Source: Adiantum capillus-veneris (Eukaryota; Streptophyta; Polypodiopsida; Polypodiales; Pteridaceae). From it: a stretch of DNA of 64,000 bases. The notes below the pieces were generated by a model that saw only the letters and a list, made by a program, of their open reading frames with translations, had not been told where the DNA came from and ran no database searches. The stretch spans positions 87,274,525 to 87,338,524 of the forward strand of contig CM043958.1 in the NCBI GenBank assembly GCA_014529385.2, in the 5' to 3' direction. Within the stretch, counting starts at the first letter, position 1; every line of letters begins with the position of its first letter. The position numbers and the translations under genes were made by a program. Shown here one piece after another: positions 37,533 through 51,370 of this stretch.

Positions 37533-38556
37533 AACTTTTCACTTCCCAATCCCCAGAAACTTCAATGGAGCTCAGCTTTAGATAAGGACAAACACATGCA
37601 GATCAAATGAGTTTTCATAGTTGATCATCGGAATGACAACAGGCAAAGGACATTCCAGGATCTCTCTCAATCTTCTTGGCCCGAACATAAAGACTATGCG
37701 CTGCTGGAAAAAAATCTTCCAGGACACATGAACATTTATCTGGATTCTTTGAGTTAAATGAAATGGAGTGAATTGAGGGCCATTTTGATCATCCATTAAA
37801 GCCAACCATGAAGCTTCCAAGAAGGCACACCTGACTCAACCTCTGATTTTGCCAAAATTTCAGCAGCATAACAGCATAAATGGCTCAAAATACCAAAAAA
37901 CCAGCCATCATAACTTGGGAAAATTTCGACAGAGTTTCCTCAGAAGTAGAGCAGTAGGAACCCAAAATATAGACTGTCTATGTATGCATAAACTGTCAAC
38001 AATAGAACCCGAGCATCAAGTAGGACTCACTAGTACATAGCCTATGGCGAGGTCACAAAAAGGGTGCTCCAGCTACCTGTATCACCGAAAGGATCTCCAC
38101 ATTTGAGAATCCCCCAGCTCAATAAAAACCTCACGCTATCGACCCTCACACGAAGGCTAATGCAAATCGCATATAGTCAAGTCTCAGAAATGACTATCTT
38201 CCAGACCAAGTCTCAGAAATGGCTGGGACTGCCAAATACAACCAAGTATGGCTCCACAAATGCGTACAATGGCAGTTTCCACAAGTAACGTACAATCCAG
38301 TAGACAATGCGCTCAAATAGGCGCCAAGTGATGCATTCCCACAACAACTGCAAGTGACATCACTGCTAGTATATCACTGTACTCCAGCTACCTGTACCTG
38401 TGTGAATCACCTGTACCTGTACCTGTCCCTGTAACCTATAACCTGTAACTTGTAACCTGTAATCTGCAACCTGTAATCTGCAATCCCGAAGCTCGAAGCT
38501 CGAAGCTCGAAGCAGAAGGTACTCGAAGAAGATCCTCCGTGGGGGTGCCAAAAGAA
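37533..38556 (-). other. Gypsy 5' leader with short tandem repeats
   Basis: About 1 kb between primer-binding site and gag, with no long frame. At 38385-38515 it has runs of CCTGTA-type hexamers (ACCTGTAACCTGTAATCTGC…) and four copies of CGAAGCT, right beside the primer-binding site. Confidence 0.65.
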
Positions 38557-39701
38557 TGTGAGCGGGATGAAAACACACACAGCGCCTCTATAACGACCCG
38601 ACACACACTCTTGGGAAGATACACACACACACTATGGGGCACCACTCGGCTTACACAACACACCTGGCCGAGACAGGGAACACACCTCTGGAGTGAGAGA
38701 AGAGAGACTATCCACTTGCCCACTCCACACAGACACACACACACACACACACACACCCAAAAAACTCAGCTCAAAAGAGGAGAATTTTTGATGTTTAGAT
38801 ACAATTGAGCTTGGGCCAACACCAATGGGGCAAATAGCTCACACAATATGGGTAAAATAAGCCAGATACAATCACAAACTAGAGCAGAAACTTCGCTCAT
38901 AGGAGAAACTTACACAGAAAAACAGCAGGAAAAGAGTAAGGAATTTGGCAAAGTGGACAGCGCCATCACGTCCGGAACGGCCCAAAACCCCAGTCTACAA
39001 TGTCAAAGTGCTCAAATCCGACCTCGGATGAGCAATTTACGGCCAAAACAGGCTCCAAAATGAGCAAAAACACACCTGCGGCTGTTCCTCCTCTCTTCTC
39101 CACGTTTTTTCTGGTCTTCTCTCTGTTTTTTCAGTTCCCACACTTAGCTTTTTTAGTTGGGCACCCTTGGCCTTTTAGATGACCTCAAACGGACCCCGAA
39201 CAGGCCAAAAACTGACCTCGCAGTGCATAGTTGTCACCTTTTTGCATCATTCGCACACCTGGCACTCAGCTTTTTTCCAATAATGCATCTCGCCACCACG
39301 TGAAGTGGCCCCAAAAAGTGGTCCTAATGATGACCTTTCTGCATAACTCTCACCAGAAAACACCCACGTTGTGTCCGTCCTCATCCGCGTGCAAATATTG
39401 ACCTCGTTCGCCCTCCTGACGCCACTAGATGCCATCTGACGCACCTGCTGACCTCACGTCGTCGGCCCACGGATAGCTTCCTCGAGAAGTTTTACGCGCT
39501 ACCAACTTCACTTTATTGTAGAAAAAACACATTAGTACTGATAATAGTGAAAATCGCTGCACTATGTACACCCTGTCCTACCTGTACACATGTGGGCCCC
39601 ACGTAACCACCTAGCTCTGGAAAATGGGAAATCCTTTATTTGATGCACCATGCATGTATATGTACATATGCGCAATTCCTTGCTCCAAAAAACTCCTGAC
39701 A
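38557..39701 (-). repeat. 5' LTR of Tat-type gypsy element
   Basis: 1145 bp; see 30952-32096. Its outer end is followed by ACGT (39702-39705). Confidence 0.9.
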
Positions 39702-39705
39702 ACGT

Positions 39706-40569
39706 GACTCAAGTTTGGTAGCGGCATGCAATAGATTTGCAAATTTTGTGCCACCATTCCGGCCATGCTGCCGTAACTCTTATTTCTGCGCACGCTGCTC
39801 ATCTCGGAGTGCAGCACACCAGAATTCCTCTGCAATTTCCCACCTCCTTGCAGGAACTCAGCTTGTACTCCAACAAGGCTCTGGTGGGGAGTATTCATGC
39901 AGCAATCCTCGTGGGGAGGGCAAAAGATCAAGAACCGGGTCAGCTCATTTCTTGGCGTGTTTCTTGCTCTTGTAACAGTTCTTGTAGCACATGTTCTTGT
40001 AACAATAATGTTCTCCATTCCTACGCTACTAGTCCTGTGTTGCTCGTTGGGATCCAAGTGCAACATGCAATGCACTCACATTCCTACGCTACTAGTCCCG
40101 TGTTGCTCGTTGGGATCCAAGTGCAACATGCAACATGCAATGCACTCACATTGCGCCGACAAAAGGAGTTATTGCAACTTGGTTGCAGAGGTGCCTTTTG
40201 CTACTGATTTCAGTTCTTGGAATTTTCAGTTTTTGTTCAAATAAACTCACAATCACACCAAGCTCCTTTGGGAAGGGATGCATGTCGCAAAAATTTCGCA
40301 CCCAATCCTCAGTCAGTCCTTCCTCGTTTTGTCCATTTCATTGGGATAGCGACCTAATGTTTGCATAAGCGAGATGTATGAGTTCCATGCCTTGATGATG
40401 TTCGGCATGATGACGAGTCCAGCCCCCAAGTTCAATCCCTTAGCCCCGAAGCCCTTGTATGATCACTCCCCCCAGATGAGGCGTTGGAGTTGATCCCTCT
40501 TTTGTCGAGTCCCTTCTCCGACCAAAATTGTAAAAAAGATGTCCATCTTTTTCTCCCTAAGGGGGGAGG
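39706..40569 (+). other. Internal non-coding part of small LTR element (right)
   Basis: No coding frame with a motif. It includes a tandem duplication of about 60 bp (40017-40150, unit CATTCCTACGCTACTAGTCC…CAACATGCAATGCACT) and ends in the polypurine tract before the 3' LTR. Confidence 0.6.
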
Positions 40570-40719
40570 TGTGGTGTGTGGATCCTTTAGGTTGTGTGTC
40601 CGACCAATGTGGGAGGACACTTGGTAGTTCTTGATGCTAGCCATCTTGGAATGTAACCCCGCCCTTTAGTATAAGAAGAGGTGCTCTCCTTTGAGAGAAG
40701 AGACGCTCAGTTTGTAGTA

Positions 40720-40755
<36 letters not shown>

Positions 40756-40779
40756 GCCTCACGTGACGTGTACGTCACA
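40570..40779 (+). repeat. 3' LTR of small LTR element
   Basis: 210 bp, same as 29825-30108 except for a shorter CT array (about 40721-40754) and a few substitutions. Confidence 0.85.
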
Positions 40780-40809
40780 ATATATATATATATATACACA
40801 CACATGTAT

Positions 40810-40885
<76 letters not shown>
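40780..40885. repeat. (AT)n/(TG)n microsatellite, right flank of insertion
   Basis: AT array then about 45 bp of TG; the continuation of the array at 29553-29824. Confidence 0.85.
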
Positions 40886-42353
40886 ATGTCATTGTCAAGA
40901 AATCACCAAGTCCAATGTCCCCCATCCTTCACTAGACTTTAGCTTTTTTTAGTTTTGTACTTTAGCCTTCAGGTCGCAAATTGCGACACGTGTAAAGGGC
41001 TCCCCCTTCCGCCATATTTTGCTAGTAGATGCATGTCAATTGTCAAGAAATCACCAAGTCGAATGTCCCCCATCCTTCACTAGACCTTACACCTTTTGCC
41101 AAAAAAAGACCATCGATATGGTCTATTGTGCAATGTAATATCTGGTGACAACAACAGGCTTCCGAAAGCCAATAAATTATTTGAAAATGTCCCTCTAATC
41201 TTTCACCACCTTGGCTTATTAAAGTGAATAGGAAAATTAACCTTGGTATTGTTCCATATTTGCCCTTGCAAATCCATGCACTTTTGGCAATCAAAAAATA
41301 GAACACAAGAACTGCAGTGACAATAACCACATTTAGGTTTCTTTATCTTAGAAAATGCACATCCACTTCCATTCTCTGTGGCTTTATTAGGATGGGGCAC
41401 AAAGTCTTTCCAAACTTGGCATAGGGAGGGGAGTCAAATTAAGTGCCCCATCAAGGTTTTCACATAGCACAAGGTTTTTGCATTGGAAACTTGCAAACAA
41501 GAGCTTGTTGATGGCCACATGAATTGCTTCAAAGCTACCTATGAAAGACACCACTGAATCCTAGTCCAAAAGATTTTGATGGAGACAATTTTAAAAATAG
41601 AGTAAAATTAATTTATAAGAACAAGTTAGAGAATCCTTCCACACCCAAGTTTTTGCAAATCTGGTTGAGGTGAGGTAAGTAAGAGAAATGAGGAGGAATG
41701 TTTGAAGCAAGAAAAAACCTTGTCAAATCTAGTGCAGATCTAACACTTCTAGTCCATGGCCCAGCAAGCTATTCATGCAAAAAGGGCTATTGTAGAAAGT
41801 AATGGAGAGTTAATAAAACCTCCAATGTAGGGATGTGGTTTCCAAGGAGCTCTAATGTGATAAAGCAAAAAACATAAAGCAAGTGGCAATTATTATGAAA
41901 AAAAAAATCCACATATTAACTATTTTTAACATATTTTACCATAATTTCTGAAGTATTTTGTTTGTGCTTGTCCTTCATGAGCACCCTTCTTAACCATTCT
42001 TTGTTGCTTATTTGCTTTCTATCAAGAAACAACTCAATGATAGCATTAGTAGCTATAGAAGAGACAAATGGGGGGGGGGGGGGGGGGGGACCACCAAGAT
42101 GGATATGGTATACCAAATACATACCTACATTGGGATATTGCAAGCTACATGAAGAATAAGGATGCCTTAAGCTGGATTACCCAATTAGTGGGCCTCCTTA
42201 TTGTTTAACTTGAAAGAATATAGGGCAAAAAAAATTTACAAAATGGATCTAGTGTTGAGTAATGCTGCAAAAGCAACAAACAGAGAGATTGCAAGAAAGG
42301 AATATAAATTGACACATGCATAGCACATACAGAAAAATGTACATTTAATGATG

Positions 42354-42425
<72 letters not shown>

Positions 42426-44299
42426 ATTTTCCCATGTCCATGCATTGAATCCTAGTAATGTTTAGTTTTGGAAATCCATCACCCAAGAAGCATCAAAGAG
42501 AATGATGTGATTTTTGATACATGCATTGAAGAGAAATTCTTAGGTCTCTTATGACTTCATTGTAGTATTTATGCTTTTCACTCTCTCTTGTTTTTTAAAG
42601 ACTTCAACTTTCTAGGTGTGAGTGCCCATCCCAAGTATCATAAATTTGTCTTGAACTTTTCTGGTTTCATAGAAGCGATTTTTTTATTTTTATTTTTTTG
42701 AAGCCAAAGATGCCAAACCCTCAGTCTTCCATACTTTTTGAATCCATACTCAAGAATTTTGTTAAAGTCTTCCATACATCTTGAATCTATACTCAAGAAT
42801 TTTGATAAAGTCTATAAATCACAATAAAGAACTTTTGTGGCCATGCTCTAAGACTACAAAAAAACATTTGAAATTGTTAGCTTCTTAGGCATTAGTTCAT
42901 CACAATGTGGACTTGACAACCATATGTGGGAGTTCACATATGGTTAGATATATTCTCTTTCCCAAACTTTTTTATATTATATTATGTTTTCCTTTTCCTG
43001 TAATGTTAACACAAGAAGTATTTTATGATTAGATATATTCTCTTTCCCAAACTCTTTTTCATCCTAGGGAGAGCTTAGTCTGAAACCATACATATATTAG
43101 GCATGAGCTATCTCAAAACACAAAAAGGAAGCATCCACATAGAACAACACCAAGCATCTATACACGCATACATGCCCATACATCCAGATGCCTAAACATC
43201 CAATTGGTCCCCATGAGTAGTCATGCTCAACGGCTTCCAATGAATCTAATCTATATCCATGGTGCAACAACCAATGTCAAATTTAGCCTTGAGTAGTCCT
43301 TTGCTCTTGAGTACTCCTTTGCTCTTCCAAAGCGATTCTAAGGTTAGTGAGAGGAACTATTTGAAATAAAGTTTTTCTAAATTTTTCATTGTATTTTATT
43401 TTTCTCATTTCTTATAATTTTTTTGAAATGACTATGATTTATATCTTCAATCAACATTGACTCTGGATGGTGATAGCCATTTTTTGGCTACCCGTATTTT
43501 TCATAATGAATCACCTCACCTAACCAAAATCACATAAACACTATGGTTATCCTCACCTATTCATTATACATACATGTATATGCGCTAGGGGACTTTCCAC
43601 ATGTCCCCTTGAAAACCCTCGGTTAGCTAGATACAAGACTAGTTGAGCAAAAAAAATTACAAAAATAAAACTAAGAAATATATGATTTTGTGTGTAAGTA
43701 TTTCATTTTATAGAGGGCCTAAATATAAGTGTTATTATTATTAATATGTTGGTATTTATTCAAATATCTCTACCTAGGTGTGCGTTAATTACCTAACTAT
43801 CCTATGTACATTGACTCATCGTTACTATAATTATCCTTAACATTTTTCATATCCCCTATTTATAAATAGACCTATTTTATAAATACACCTATCCACAAAA
43901 ATACTTTTCACCAAGTCATTCCATTTTACTAGATAAGTATTTTCTACATGCATTTTCTCTTGCTCCAAAAAAATAAAATTACTTTAATAAATACACATGA
44001 GGGTCCCTTCTTTAATTCTCCTATATTTTCATATCTTTTATTTTGTTGTTTTATATTTATATACAGAGGACACTATTCAAGAATTCATGAACTGTTTTTG
44101 GACTAACTTGTTTTTTCCCATCATGTATCCATATATCATATTTGTGAATAATCCAAATCCATTCATTTTTTCAAAACTTTAAGAATCTATTGGGTCATGC
44201 TCTCATGCAAGGAGGGTCTCACTCTTGGAACCTTATGCAAATTACAAAAAGAGGGCCGTTGAAAGACTTTTGAAGTGAGGAAAAATAAGCATTTTAGTG
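40886..44299. other. No recognisable gene; several repeats
   Basis: A 55-bp phrase (GTCAAGAAATCACCAAGTC…CCATCCTTCACTAGAC) occurs twice, at 40890-40940 and 41040-41090. A run of about 21 G lies at 42070-42090, (CT)n with (CA)n at 42359-42425, and a roughly 58-bp tandem repeat at 42727-42815. The minus-strand frame at 41043-41400 has Cys-rich bits but no family signature. Confidence 0.55.
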
Positions 44300-45740
44300 G
44301 AATCTTTGCCATCCACCTCCACTTTGATTTTTAAGAAGTGGTCAAAATGAACAATGTATACCACAAGCTAAATAATCTTCTCAAATTGTTTCAAAAACTT
44401 TTGGAGCTACCAGCAGCGAGCTATGATTTTTTTGGTGGGTCCAAATTTGACCACTTTTCTCATGTCACCCCTAGTCTCCTCTCGCCTCCCTTTGCACTTC
44501 TACACACACACACACGCACACATTTCTCTCCATCCCTAACTCAAACCTGCACCTTCCATTGCCTCTCTCACCATCTTCACCATCACCCTCCCCTCTCACC
44601 TGCATAGTTGTCATATGAACTCTACATACATTCACCATCTCTATGTCTCTCTCTATCACTTCCAAGTTACAATTCCATATTACCTCTTCTCTATATACAT
44701 AAAATTTAGAATGTAAACCATTCTTAACCTCTACAAATTGAGGGATCTCATCAACCAAATTTCCATTTTCATCGTGGTGATCAACCTTAGCGGCGGCGGC
44801 ATAAAGAAGAGCCGGAAGAAAAAAAGACCGGTGGTCATTTTTGAGAATCTACACAAAGGTGAGTCCAACTTTTTCAAATCTTCACCATCACAAGGATTCT
44901 CTCGCTTCATTCAACAATCTTCTTTCTACCATTTAATTACTTTCTATCCATTGTAACTGTATCATTAACTTTTTTAGTGATTACTAACACTAACTACTAA
45001 CCCATTAACACAAATATCCATTGATCTAACCCTAGAAAGAACCTCATCTCAAGACATATACATAGAGTAAAAACTCTCTCTCTCTCTCTCTCCCCCCTTC
45101 TCCTTAACTCTCTAATTTCACCTTTATCTACCATCAATAATGTTTTCTCTTGAGCCCACATCCATGACTCAAACAAAAAAAGAAGGCCTACAATATTTTG
45201 ATATTAAGAAAATCATAATCTCAACTTGTTAGCTTGTAAAATAGGATTATCAATAACCTTAATGAGGGGTCTCCAACCTATAAAAAGGCCCCTGCCCTTC
45301 TTCTTGTTGAGCTCTTATCTCCAATCTCTACATCTTGGATCTCGAATTTTGAATCTCTTATCTTCCACATAGCACCCCAACACTATATGCATAAGGAGAT
45401 ATTTAGGTGTAGTCACCACTTTGTGAGCTTCACACTTGGTGTGAGAGCTTTGACGCTACACATACCAATTGAGAGAGTGTGAGTTCCAAAATCTCAAAGC
45501 CACTGTTGTACATGCTCCTACATTATCAACAAATTAAGATTTTGGTGCTTCAAAGGCGTGTTTCAATTCTAGAGTCATCGTCCTTCCATTTGTGTCGCAT
45601 GGTTTGATGAATACACCTGACTGGTATCTTTTAAGTTCTATCATTTGAGCTTATTTAAGAAAGTGGTTAGGGTGTTTTTATTGCCAAGTTCTTTTCCATT
45701 GTAAAAGGGTATTGTGGTGAGAGGTTTTCCACACCCTAAG

Positions 45741-45825
<85 letters not shown>

Positions 45826-46265
45826 TGGCAATGTTTAGCCTTCACTAAGTATTGGTTTAGTTTATGCAAGCTCTGTGCTAGCATCATAGCAAACAACCGC
45901 ACTTTGCACAAACTGCATTCAAGTCTGTCCCTTTGCTCTACATCATTTTTGTTCCACTTGGTGCATGTCATTGTTTGAGATCAATTGTGTGTTTTGTTGT
46001 GCCTCTTTTTGTGGTGACAAAACACTCTTGCGTCCTAGTTCGCATCCCATAACTAGGTGGTGCTCCTTTTCTAGTTTGGGTTTGGTTGTGGATTTGTTGT
46101 TTTGTTTTGTTCTTGTAGTTTCCCCAACCCCAATTGATCTACAAGGGAGTCATGAGGAGAGTTTAGAGGTTTCTTCTCTTGTTGCTTTCCCCGAACAGCC
46201 TAAATTTTGGTGTCCCCATGGAGGAGGACTTTGTGTATATTGTTTTTCCTATTGTGTGAATACTT
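44300..46265 (+). mobile_element. LTR and leader of a degenerate LTR element (plus copy)
   Basis: Matches 56860-58740 in inverse orientation, in patches. Shared landmarks: GGAGCTACC/CTTTTTGGAG…, a C/A/T-rich stretch with CTCTC runs, TCTCCAACCTATAAA before CCCCTTCCC-type sequence (a TATA box at about 45276), TTTTGGTGCTTCAAAGGCGTG (about 45538, possible primer-binding region), and CTTGCGTCCTAGTTCGCATCC…AACTAGGTGGTG (46030-46060). No protein domain is left in this part. Confidence 0.55.
45745..45824. repeat. (GT)n microsatellite
   Basis: About 80 bp of pure TG. Confidence 0.95.
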
Positions 46266-47026
46266 AGCCTCTAATATTGTCAATTAGGTTGTATGAATCA
46301 TGAACATTTATATGACCCCTTGATTCATATTGCAAGGCAAAAGGTACACATCATTGTTAGCACTAAGCTACAATTTCAAGGTGTGATTCAAAGAATTTTA
46401 GGTTCTCATAGGTTAGCAAAAATAAACATATCAATAAATCATTTTATATTGCCTCTCATTAGGTACGACCTTAGTTTAGATGTTTTTATTTTTTTACAAT
46501 TTTTAAAATTAGGGTATCCATACACCATGGATAATGGACCGGGATAGATATTTATTTGTTTCACTCTACACTACATATTTGGATAAACATTTCCATTAGT
46601 AGAAACATCCACTTTAGACAATGTATGGTGTTTATATTTGGTGCCTAAAGAGGACAAATTCTTGAATCACCAAATCCTTTCATCTTGCCTCTTTTTTACT
46701 ATCACAAATCATTTGATGTGCATGTTTTTTATTTTTTTCTAGAACAAATTGAACCCTACCAAAACAGTGTGTATGCATAGTTTTGTTTTAAGGCAGCTAA
46801 AGTGATCTAGGATTGGGTTCTGATTTTCATAACACAAAAAAATGTATTGTCAGACAAAGTATCTCTCAATGTACCAATATTTCTTGGTGTTTAAGAATAT
46901 CAATCTCTTTCATTCAAAAGAATTTATGTTGGAATTCTTTTCAAGGCTTTGTGTGGGTAATTGCATGTCATGAGAAAAAATGATTGTTTGGAACTAGCCT
47001 TTGTGTGGTTTTAGCTTTGAGAGACT
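46266..47026. other. No recognisable gene
   Basis: AT-rich sequence between the leader-like segment and a gag-like frame; probably internal sequence of the same decayed element. Confidence 0.4.
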
Positions 47027-47480
47027 ATGATACGCTATACATTTGAGGAAATCCCAATATTCTTTGGGAACTTAGAAGATGTTGATGATTTTCTTGCTCA
47101 TTTTAGAATGATTTGCTATCTCCTTGGAAAGAGGGATGGCATTGAGAAAGGGGGATTGTTGTTGTTATGCCTTAGAGGCAACATTGAGCAATGGTTTTGG
47201 AGTATGTCTTCTTAGATTGAAGAGTGATATACCCAATTTCCAAATCTTTGAAAATCAAATTTTTCAAAGTGCCAACAATGGAGCTAGTATGGGCTTTATT
47301 GAGGAGGCTTCAACAAAATGGTGGACTTTTCTCCTCAATGGGCAAGATATGGATTTAATTCAGCTTTTTTAGATTATGTAAAGATGGATCAATTTATTTT
47401 GGGATTGTCTCCTTTTCTAAATACAAGATACTTGTAGTGAACCCTCTACCTTTGAAGAAGTAGTCTCTATTGCCATGAGA
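47027..47480 (+). pseudogene. Gag-like fragment
   Basis: The frame at 47027-47215 reads FEEIPIFFGNLEDVDDFLAH…ICYLLG, then KGGLLLLCLRGNIEQWFW, the pattern of retrotransposon gag (target of DFL..F, then LRG.A..WF). After a stop and shift a similar frame continues (TKWWTFLLNGQDMD). It lies downstream of the leader-like segment at 44300-46265 and is cut off by the copia relic from about 47590. Confidence 0.5.
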
Positions 47481-47589
47481 AAGTTTCACAAGTACTTCTC
47501 CATCGAAAAGGGCTTCCATCATGCTGGAAGAACCTACCATCATGGAAGTGTTTTAATCGAGGAATCATCTCTTTTGCCATATTTATTTC

Positions 47590-47676
47590 TTGTTAGGAAA
47601 TATGACGTATCTAAGTAGATAAAAGAGTAGCTTACTTAATAGAGAGAAATGATTTTTCACACACGAGAAATTATAG

Positions 47677-47725
<49 letters not shown>

Positions 47726-48382
47726 AGAGAAAGAGAGAAAGAGAGAGAGAACATGATATATGTGGTTCACATGGGGGGGGGGGGGGGAGAGAGAGAGACA
47801 GAGAGAAAGAGAGAAAGAGAGAGAGAGAACATGATATATGTGGTTCACCCAATGTGGGCTACATCCACGGAAATCAGCCACTCAATGGTTTTAGTACTTC
47901 AAACAAGAAGTAGGTTAAAAAGGGATTATACCCTTAATAGAGCTCCAACCTTGCTTCACTCTCACCATCTCACACCCAACTTCACAATGCACCACAATGC
48001 ATTTTGTGTGTAGAAGAGGCCTTCTTTTATAGGCCAAAAGGGATGCCCTCTCTCATGAGCAGCAGTCATGTGTAGCCGCCCTTGTGAAGACAAGTCCAAG
48101 TTGGACTCTCCAATGTGCCCATGTGTGGCTGCCCTTGAGAAGACAAGTTCGCCTTTGAAATTGGCCACCGGCCGATAATTTTTTGACCACTTTTCAACTG
48201 CCATCCAGCCATAATATTTCGACAAAAAGAAATATTCCGCTCGTGGACTGGCCATGAATTTTTGGTTTTTTGGCAAGTGATTTTTCTTCATGCATGATGG
48301 CTTCTCCCATAATGGGGGCCTTACAAATGTGAGTTTTTTATACCAAGAATTACAAGGGATAAACCAGGCTCCATACGTAACA
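47590..48382 (-). repeat. Probable copia 3' LTR with GA arrays
   Basis: The minus strand reads a polypurine tract (CCAAGTGAGAGAT), then TGTTACGTATGG, a plausible LTR start, just downstream of the copia pol remnant. The segment includes (GA)n at 47682-47722, a 77-bp tandem duplication (AACATGATATATGTGGTTCAC at 47749 and 47827) and a G run at 47764-47780. The outer boundary near 47590 is uncertain. Confidence 0.45.
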
Positions 48383-48446
48383 ATCTCTCACTTGGAGACT
48401 GATCTCCACGCTTATCCTTGAATGCCAATTGAAGATGAACAAAATC

Positions 48447-49440
48447 TCAACTTCTCCTTATTGACCACCTTTGTAAACATGTTTGCAGGATTTTAACTTG
48501 TGTGCACCTTCCTAGCTTTAGTTGTCCCTCTTCCAAAAGAGTGCATATGAAGTGATATCTCACCTCAATGTGCTTTGTCCTTGAGTGAAAGGATGAATTC
48601 TTTGCAAGATGAATGGCACTTTGATTGTCATTATACAAGACACAATTGCGTTGCTTGTATAAAAGCTCCTCCAAGAATCTGTAAAGCCACAAAAAACTTT
48701 TGCTTGCCTCCATCATTTGCTACATATTATGCTTCCGTGGTAGAAAGTGAGACCACTTTCTGCAACTTTGAAGCCCAACTTACTGTTGTGCCTCCAATGG
48801 TGAAGATGTAGCCAGTAGTTCTCTTTTGAGTTTCTTTGTCACCTGCCATATCTGCATCAGCATACCCTTGCAAGAAAATTTTAGTGCCCCCAAGCTTTAT
48901 TGTCTTTTTTGTCCTATCCCTTGATATCTTCATACCAAGTGTCCGCTTTGCAACACCTAAATATTTCATTGAAAAAGATTTAGACAACTCCTCTTTTAGG
49001 TCTTTGATATCATGCATGTTAGCACTTGCAATTAGTATGTCTTCATTATACAACATTAGGATGATGAAATTCCCATCTCCCAAATTCTTCGTGTAGACAT
49101 AGTAATCTGAATTGCATCTTCTGAATCTGTGATCCAACATCCATCGATCGATCTTCAAGTACCACTGTCTTGATGTTTTCTTTAACCCATACAAGCTCTT
49201 CTTTAATCTGCAAACGATTTTCTCCTTACCTTTTACTTCATATCCCTTTGGTTGAAGCATGTAAATTTCCTCCTCTAAGTCACCGTGAGGGAATTCCATA
49301 TTTACATCCATTTGCTCAAGATTTAAAGCAAGATCGGCCATAAGGCTTAAGAAAAGCCTAATTGAGTTCATTTTTATGACGGGAGAAAATATTTCATTGA
49401 AGTCAATACTTTTCTTTTGAGAAAACCCTTTCGTAGGTGG
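48447..49440 (-). pseudogene. Copia reverse transcriptase/RNase H remnant
   Basis: Minus strand: QMDVNMEFPHGDLEEEIYM, then SLYGLKKTSRQWY, both hallmarks of copia reverse transcriptase. The YVDD box reads LYNEDILIA, so a catalytic Asp is changed. RNase H follows (YADADMAGDKETQKRTTGY, STTEAEY near 48730, DNQSAIHLAKN). The frame shifts at about 48720 and stops break it. Integrase and gag are absent. The adjoining LTR at 47590-48382 fits as its 3' LTR. Confidence 0.85.
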
Positions 49441-51370
49441 AGTGCGGTTGTTTTTACACTCTTCCTTTGGGATAGAGAGGGAGGGTTCCTGGTGCTACAG
49501 TACATTCAACATCGTTTCCCAACCCTCCTTGTCCAATTTGTTTTTTGCAGGTTTTAGCACCTGTATAGGTGTTGGTATGCACTTCAAAACACGCACCGAT
49601 ATGGGCCTCGGAATAGGCATTGGTATGTGAGATGTTATACGCGGTGAAAATTCTCTTTCTCTTTTTGACGCGTATTTCAACGACTATACCGACGCTTATT
49701 TTATTTCTTATTTTGATGGTCAAGATACCAATGCGTATACCGACGATGCGATACCAATGTTGATACTGATGCTTAGTGTTGATACTGATGCTTAGTGATT
49801 TTTATTCTTAAAAAAAGATTTTACCCGTCAATACACAAATCAATATTCGCGATGTGTGCTCTACAACATACAATCCAATTCACAATTGTTGAATGTAGGT
49901 ATCTCATGGGTACACTAGGTTGTTTCCCATGAAACCTATGTGCAAATAAGGGGACAAATTTACTTTCTTACCTAGCTAAGTAGGCTGCCAATTGTATGTA
50001 CACTATGTCACTACACTGTAACTTAAGATAATAATTATGATATGATTACACGCTAAGCTGGTGGGTATTTGATATTTTGGTTGTTTAGTTTATGCTACCT
50101 CGGTCAGAATTTAGTTCATTTTGATTAATTTAATACATTATTTGCTAGGATTTGTACATAGGCCGAGCAGGCTACTAAAATGGTTTTTCCTTAGTTGATT
50201 GTGTTATGTCCAACTTATAGGGATGTACTAGCCACCTAAAAGATTTTTTCTTAGACATTGTGTTCTGTTCAAATTATGGAGAGGATACTACATTTAGCTT
50301 TTGTGTTTTAAGGAAAACAGAGAAAATTAGAGGCATGTCACCTCATTCACTTGATTGGTTTTGATAAATTCTAAGAAGTTCAAGGCTACATTTTTTGACA
50401 TTCAGTAGAAAAAATGGGACTAAATTGGGGATAAGACACTTGGATCAGAAGGGTTGGTGGCCTTCTGATTAGAGTTATATGTATTTAAATACTTAAGGCC
50501 TTATAAAAAATTGGGTATATAATAACCTTATCTTAACTACAATAAAACATTTGGATCTCAAAGGAGTGATGACCTTTTTTGATAAATTATACAATGAACT
50601 TAGAAAAGGAACAAAATTATACCTTACAGTTTGCAAAACTGGAATTCATGATTACTTTGGACAATGGTTTTAAGTTAAAAAGATTCTAAGATGGACATGG
50701 ATAACAACTGGTATAGTCCATTGGCACTTGTAAAACACATTCAAGGCTAACATATTTGTTGTCTTGTTTGAATGGATGCAAGTAAGGACTCTACACTTTC
50801 TTGGATTTTTTTTCGGCTTTGTTGTTGTCCATCCTTCATGTACCAAACTTATCCCACTTTCTAAAGCAGACAATACAAAAGTTCCCTTCTGCTTTTACAC
50901 TAGAGTGAGACCTCATTCTTATTACAATGTACACAAAAAATTCTAAGACTGAGTTGTTTTTTGCTACCCTTTGTAACTTGTCTAAAGCCAGCTACCTTTT
51001 GACCTGCTTGGTTCTTTTGTGCTTATATATTTAAGTAAAACATCTAAACACACATGCTAATGACTATTGGCATTGCTTGTACTCAATAGAAATGCAAATG
51101 AGCTAGAAAAAAAACAAAATGTACATCAAGAATGGCTTGCCCTCTTTCCGTTTTTGCTTGTCGCTTTGTATATGGCCTCCCCAAGCCATCAACATGCATA
51201 AGATCCAGCCATGTGCAAAGAAGAAAGAACAAATGACAAGTGTGAAAGCCAGTTTTGAAGTTTGCATATATTTTCTTAAAGATTAATTTTAGGTTGTGTG
51301 TGTTTTTTGAAAGATTTATTTTAGGTCTAGGATTGCATACCGTTTTTGAGTTAAGTATAAGGTTGTAATT
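49441..51370. other. No recognisable gene
   Basis: 49560-49790 has imperfect G/T-rich iterations (GGCATTGGTATG, ATACCGACG, TGATACTGATGCTTAGTG twice). The rest is AT-rich without motif-bearing frames. Confidence 0.45.

Larger units (their letters stand above)
30952..39701 (-). mobile_element. Young Tat-type Ty3/gypsy retrotransposon
   Basis: Two LTRs of 1145 bp each (30952-32096 and 38557-39701), 4-bp target duplication ACGT (30948-30951 and 39702-39705), polypurine tract (minus strand AGGGGATGGGCAAATTA) next to the 3' LTR, primer-binding site (TTTTGGCACCCCCACGG, minus strand) next to the 5' LTR. By eye the LTRs differ at about 14 positions plus CA-repeat length, roughly 1.3 percent. The gag-pol reading frame is intact except for one TAG. 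A second, archaeal-type RNase H domain puts it in the Tat/Ogre-like group. Confidence 0.9.

Noticed and set aside
40681-40935. Frame running from LTR through microsatellites
   Set aside because: It crosses the LTR end and two microsatellites and contains only repeat-derived residues.
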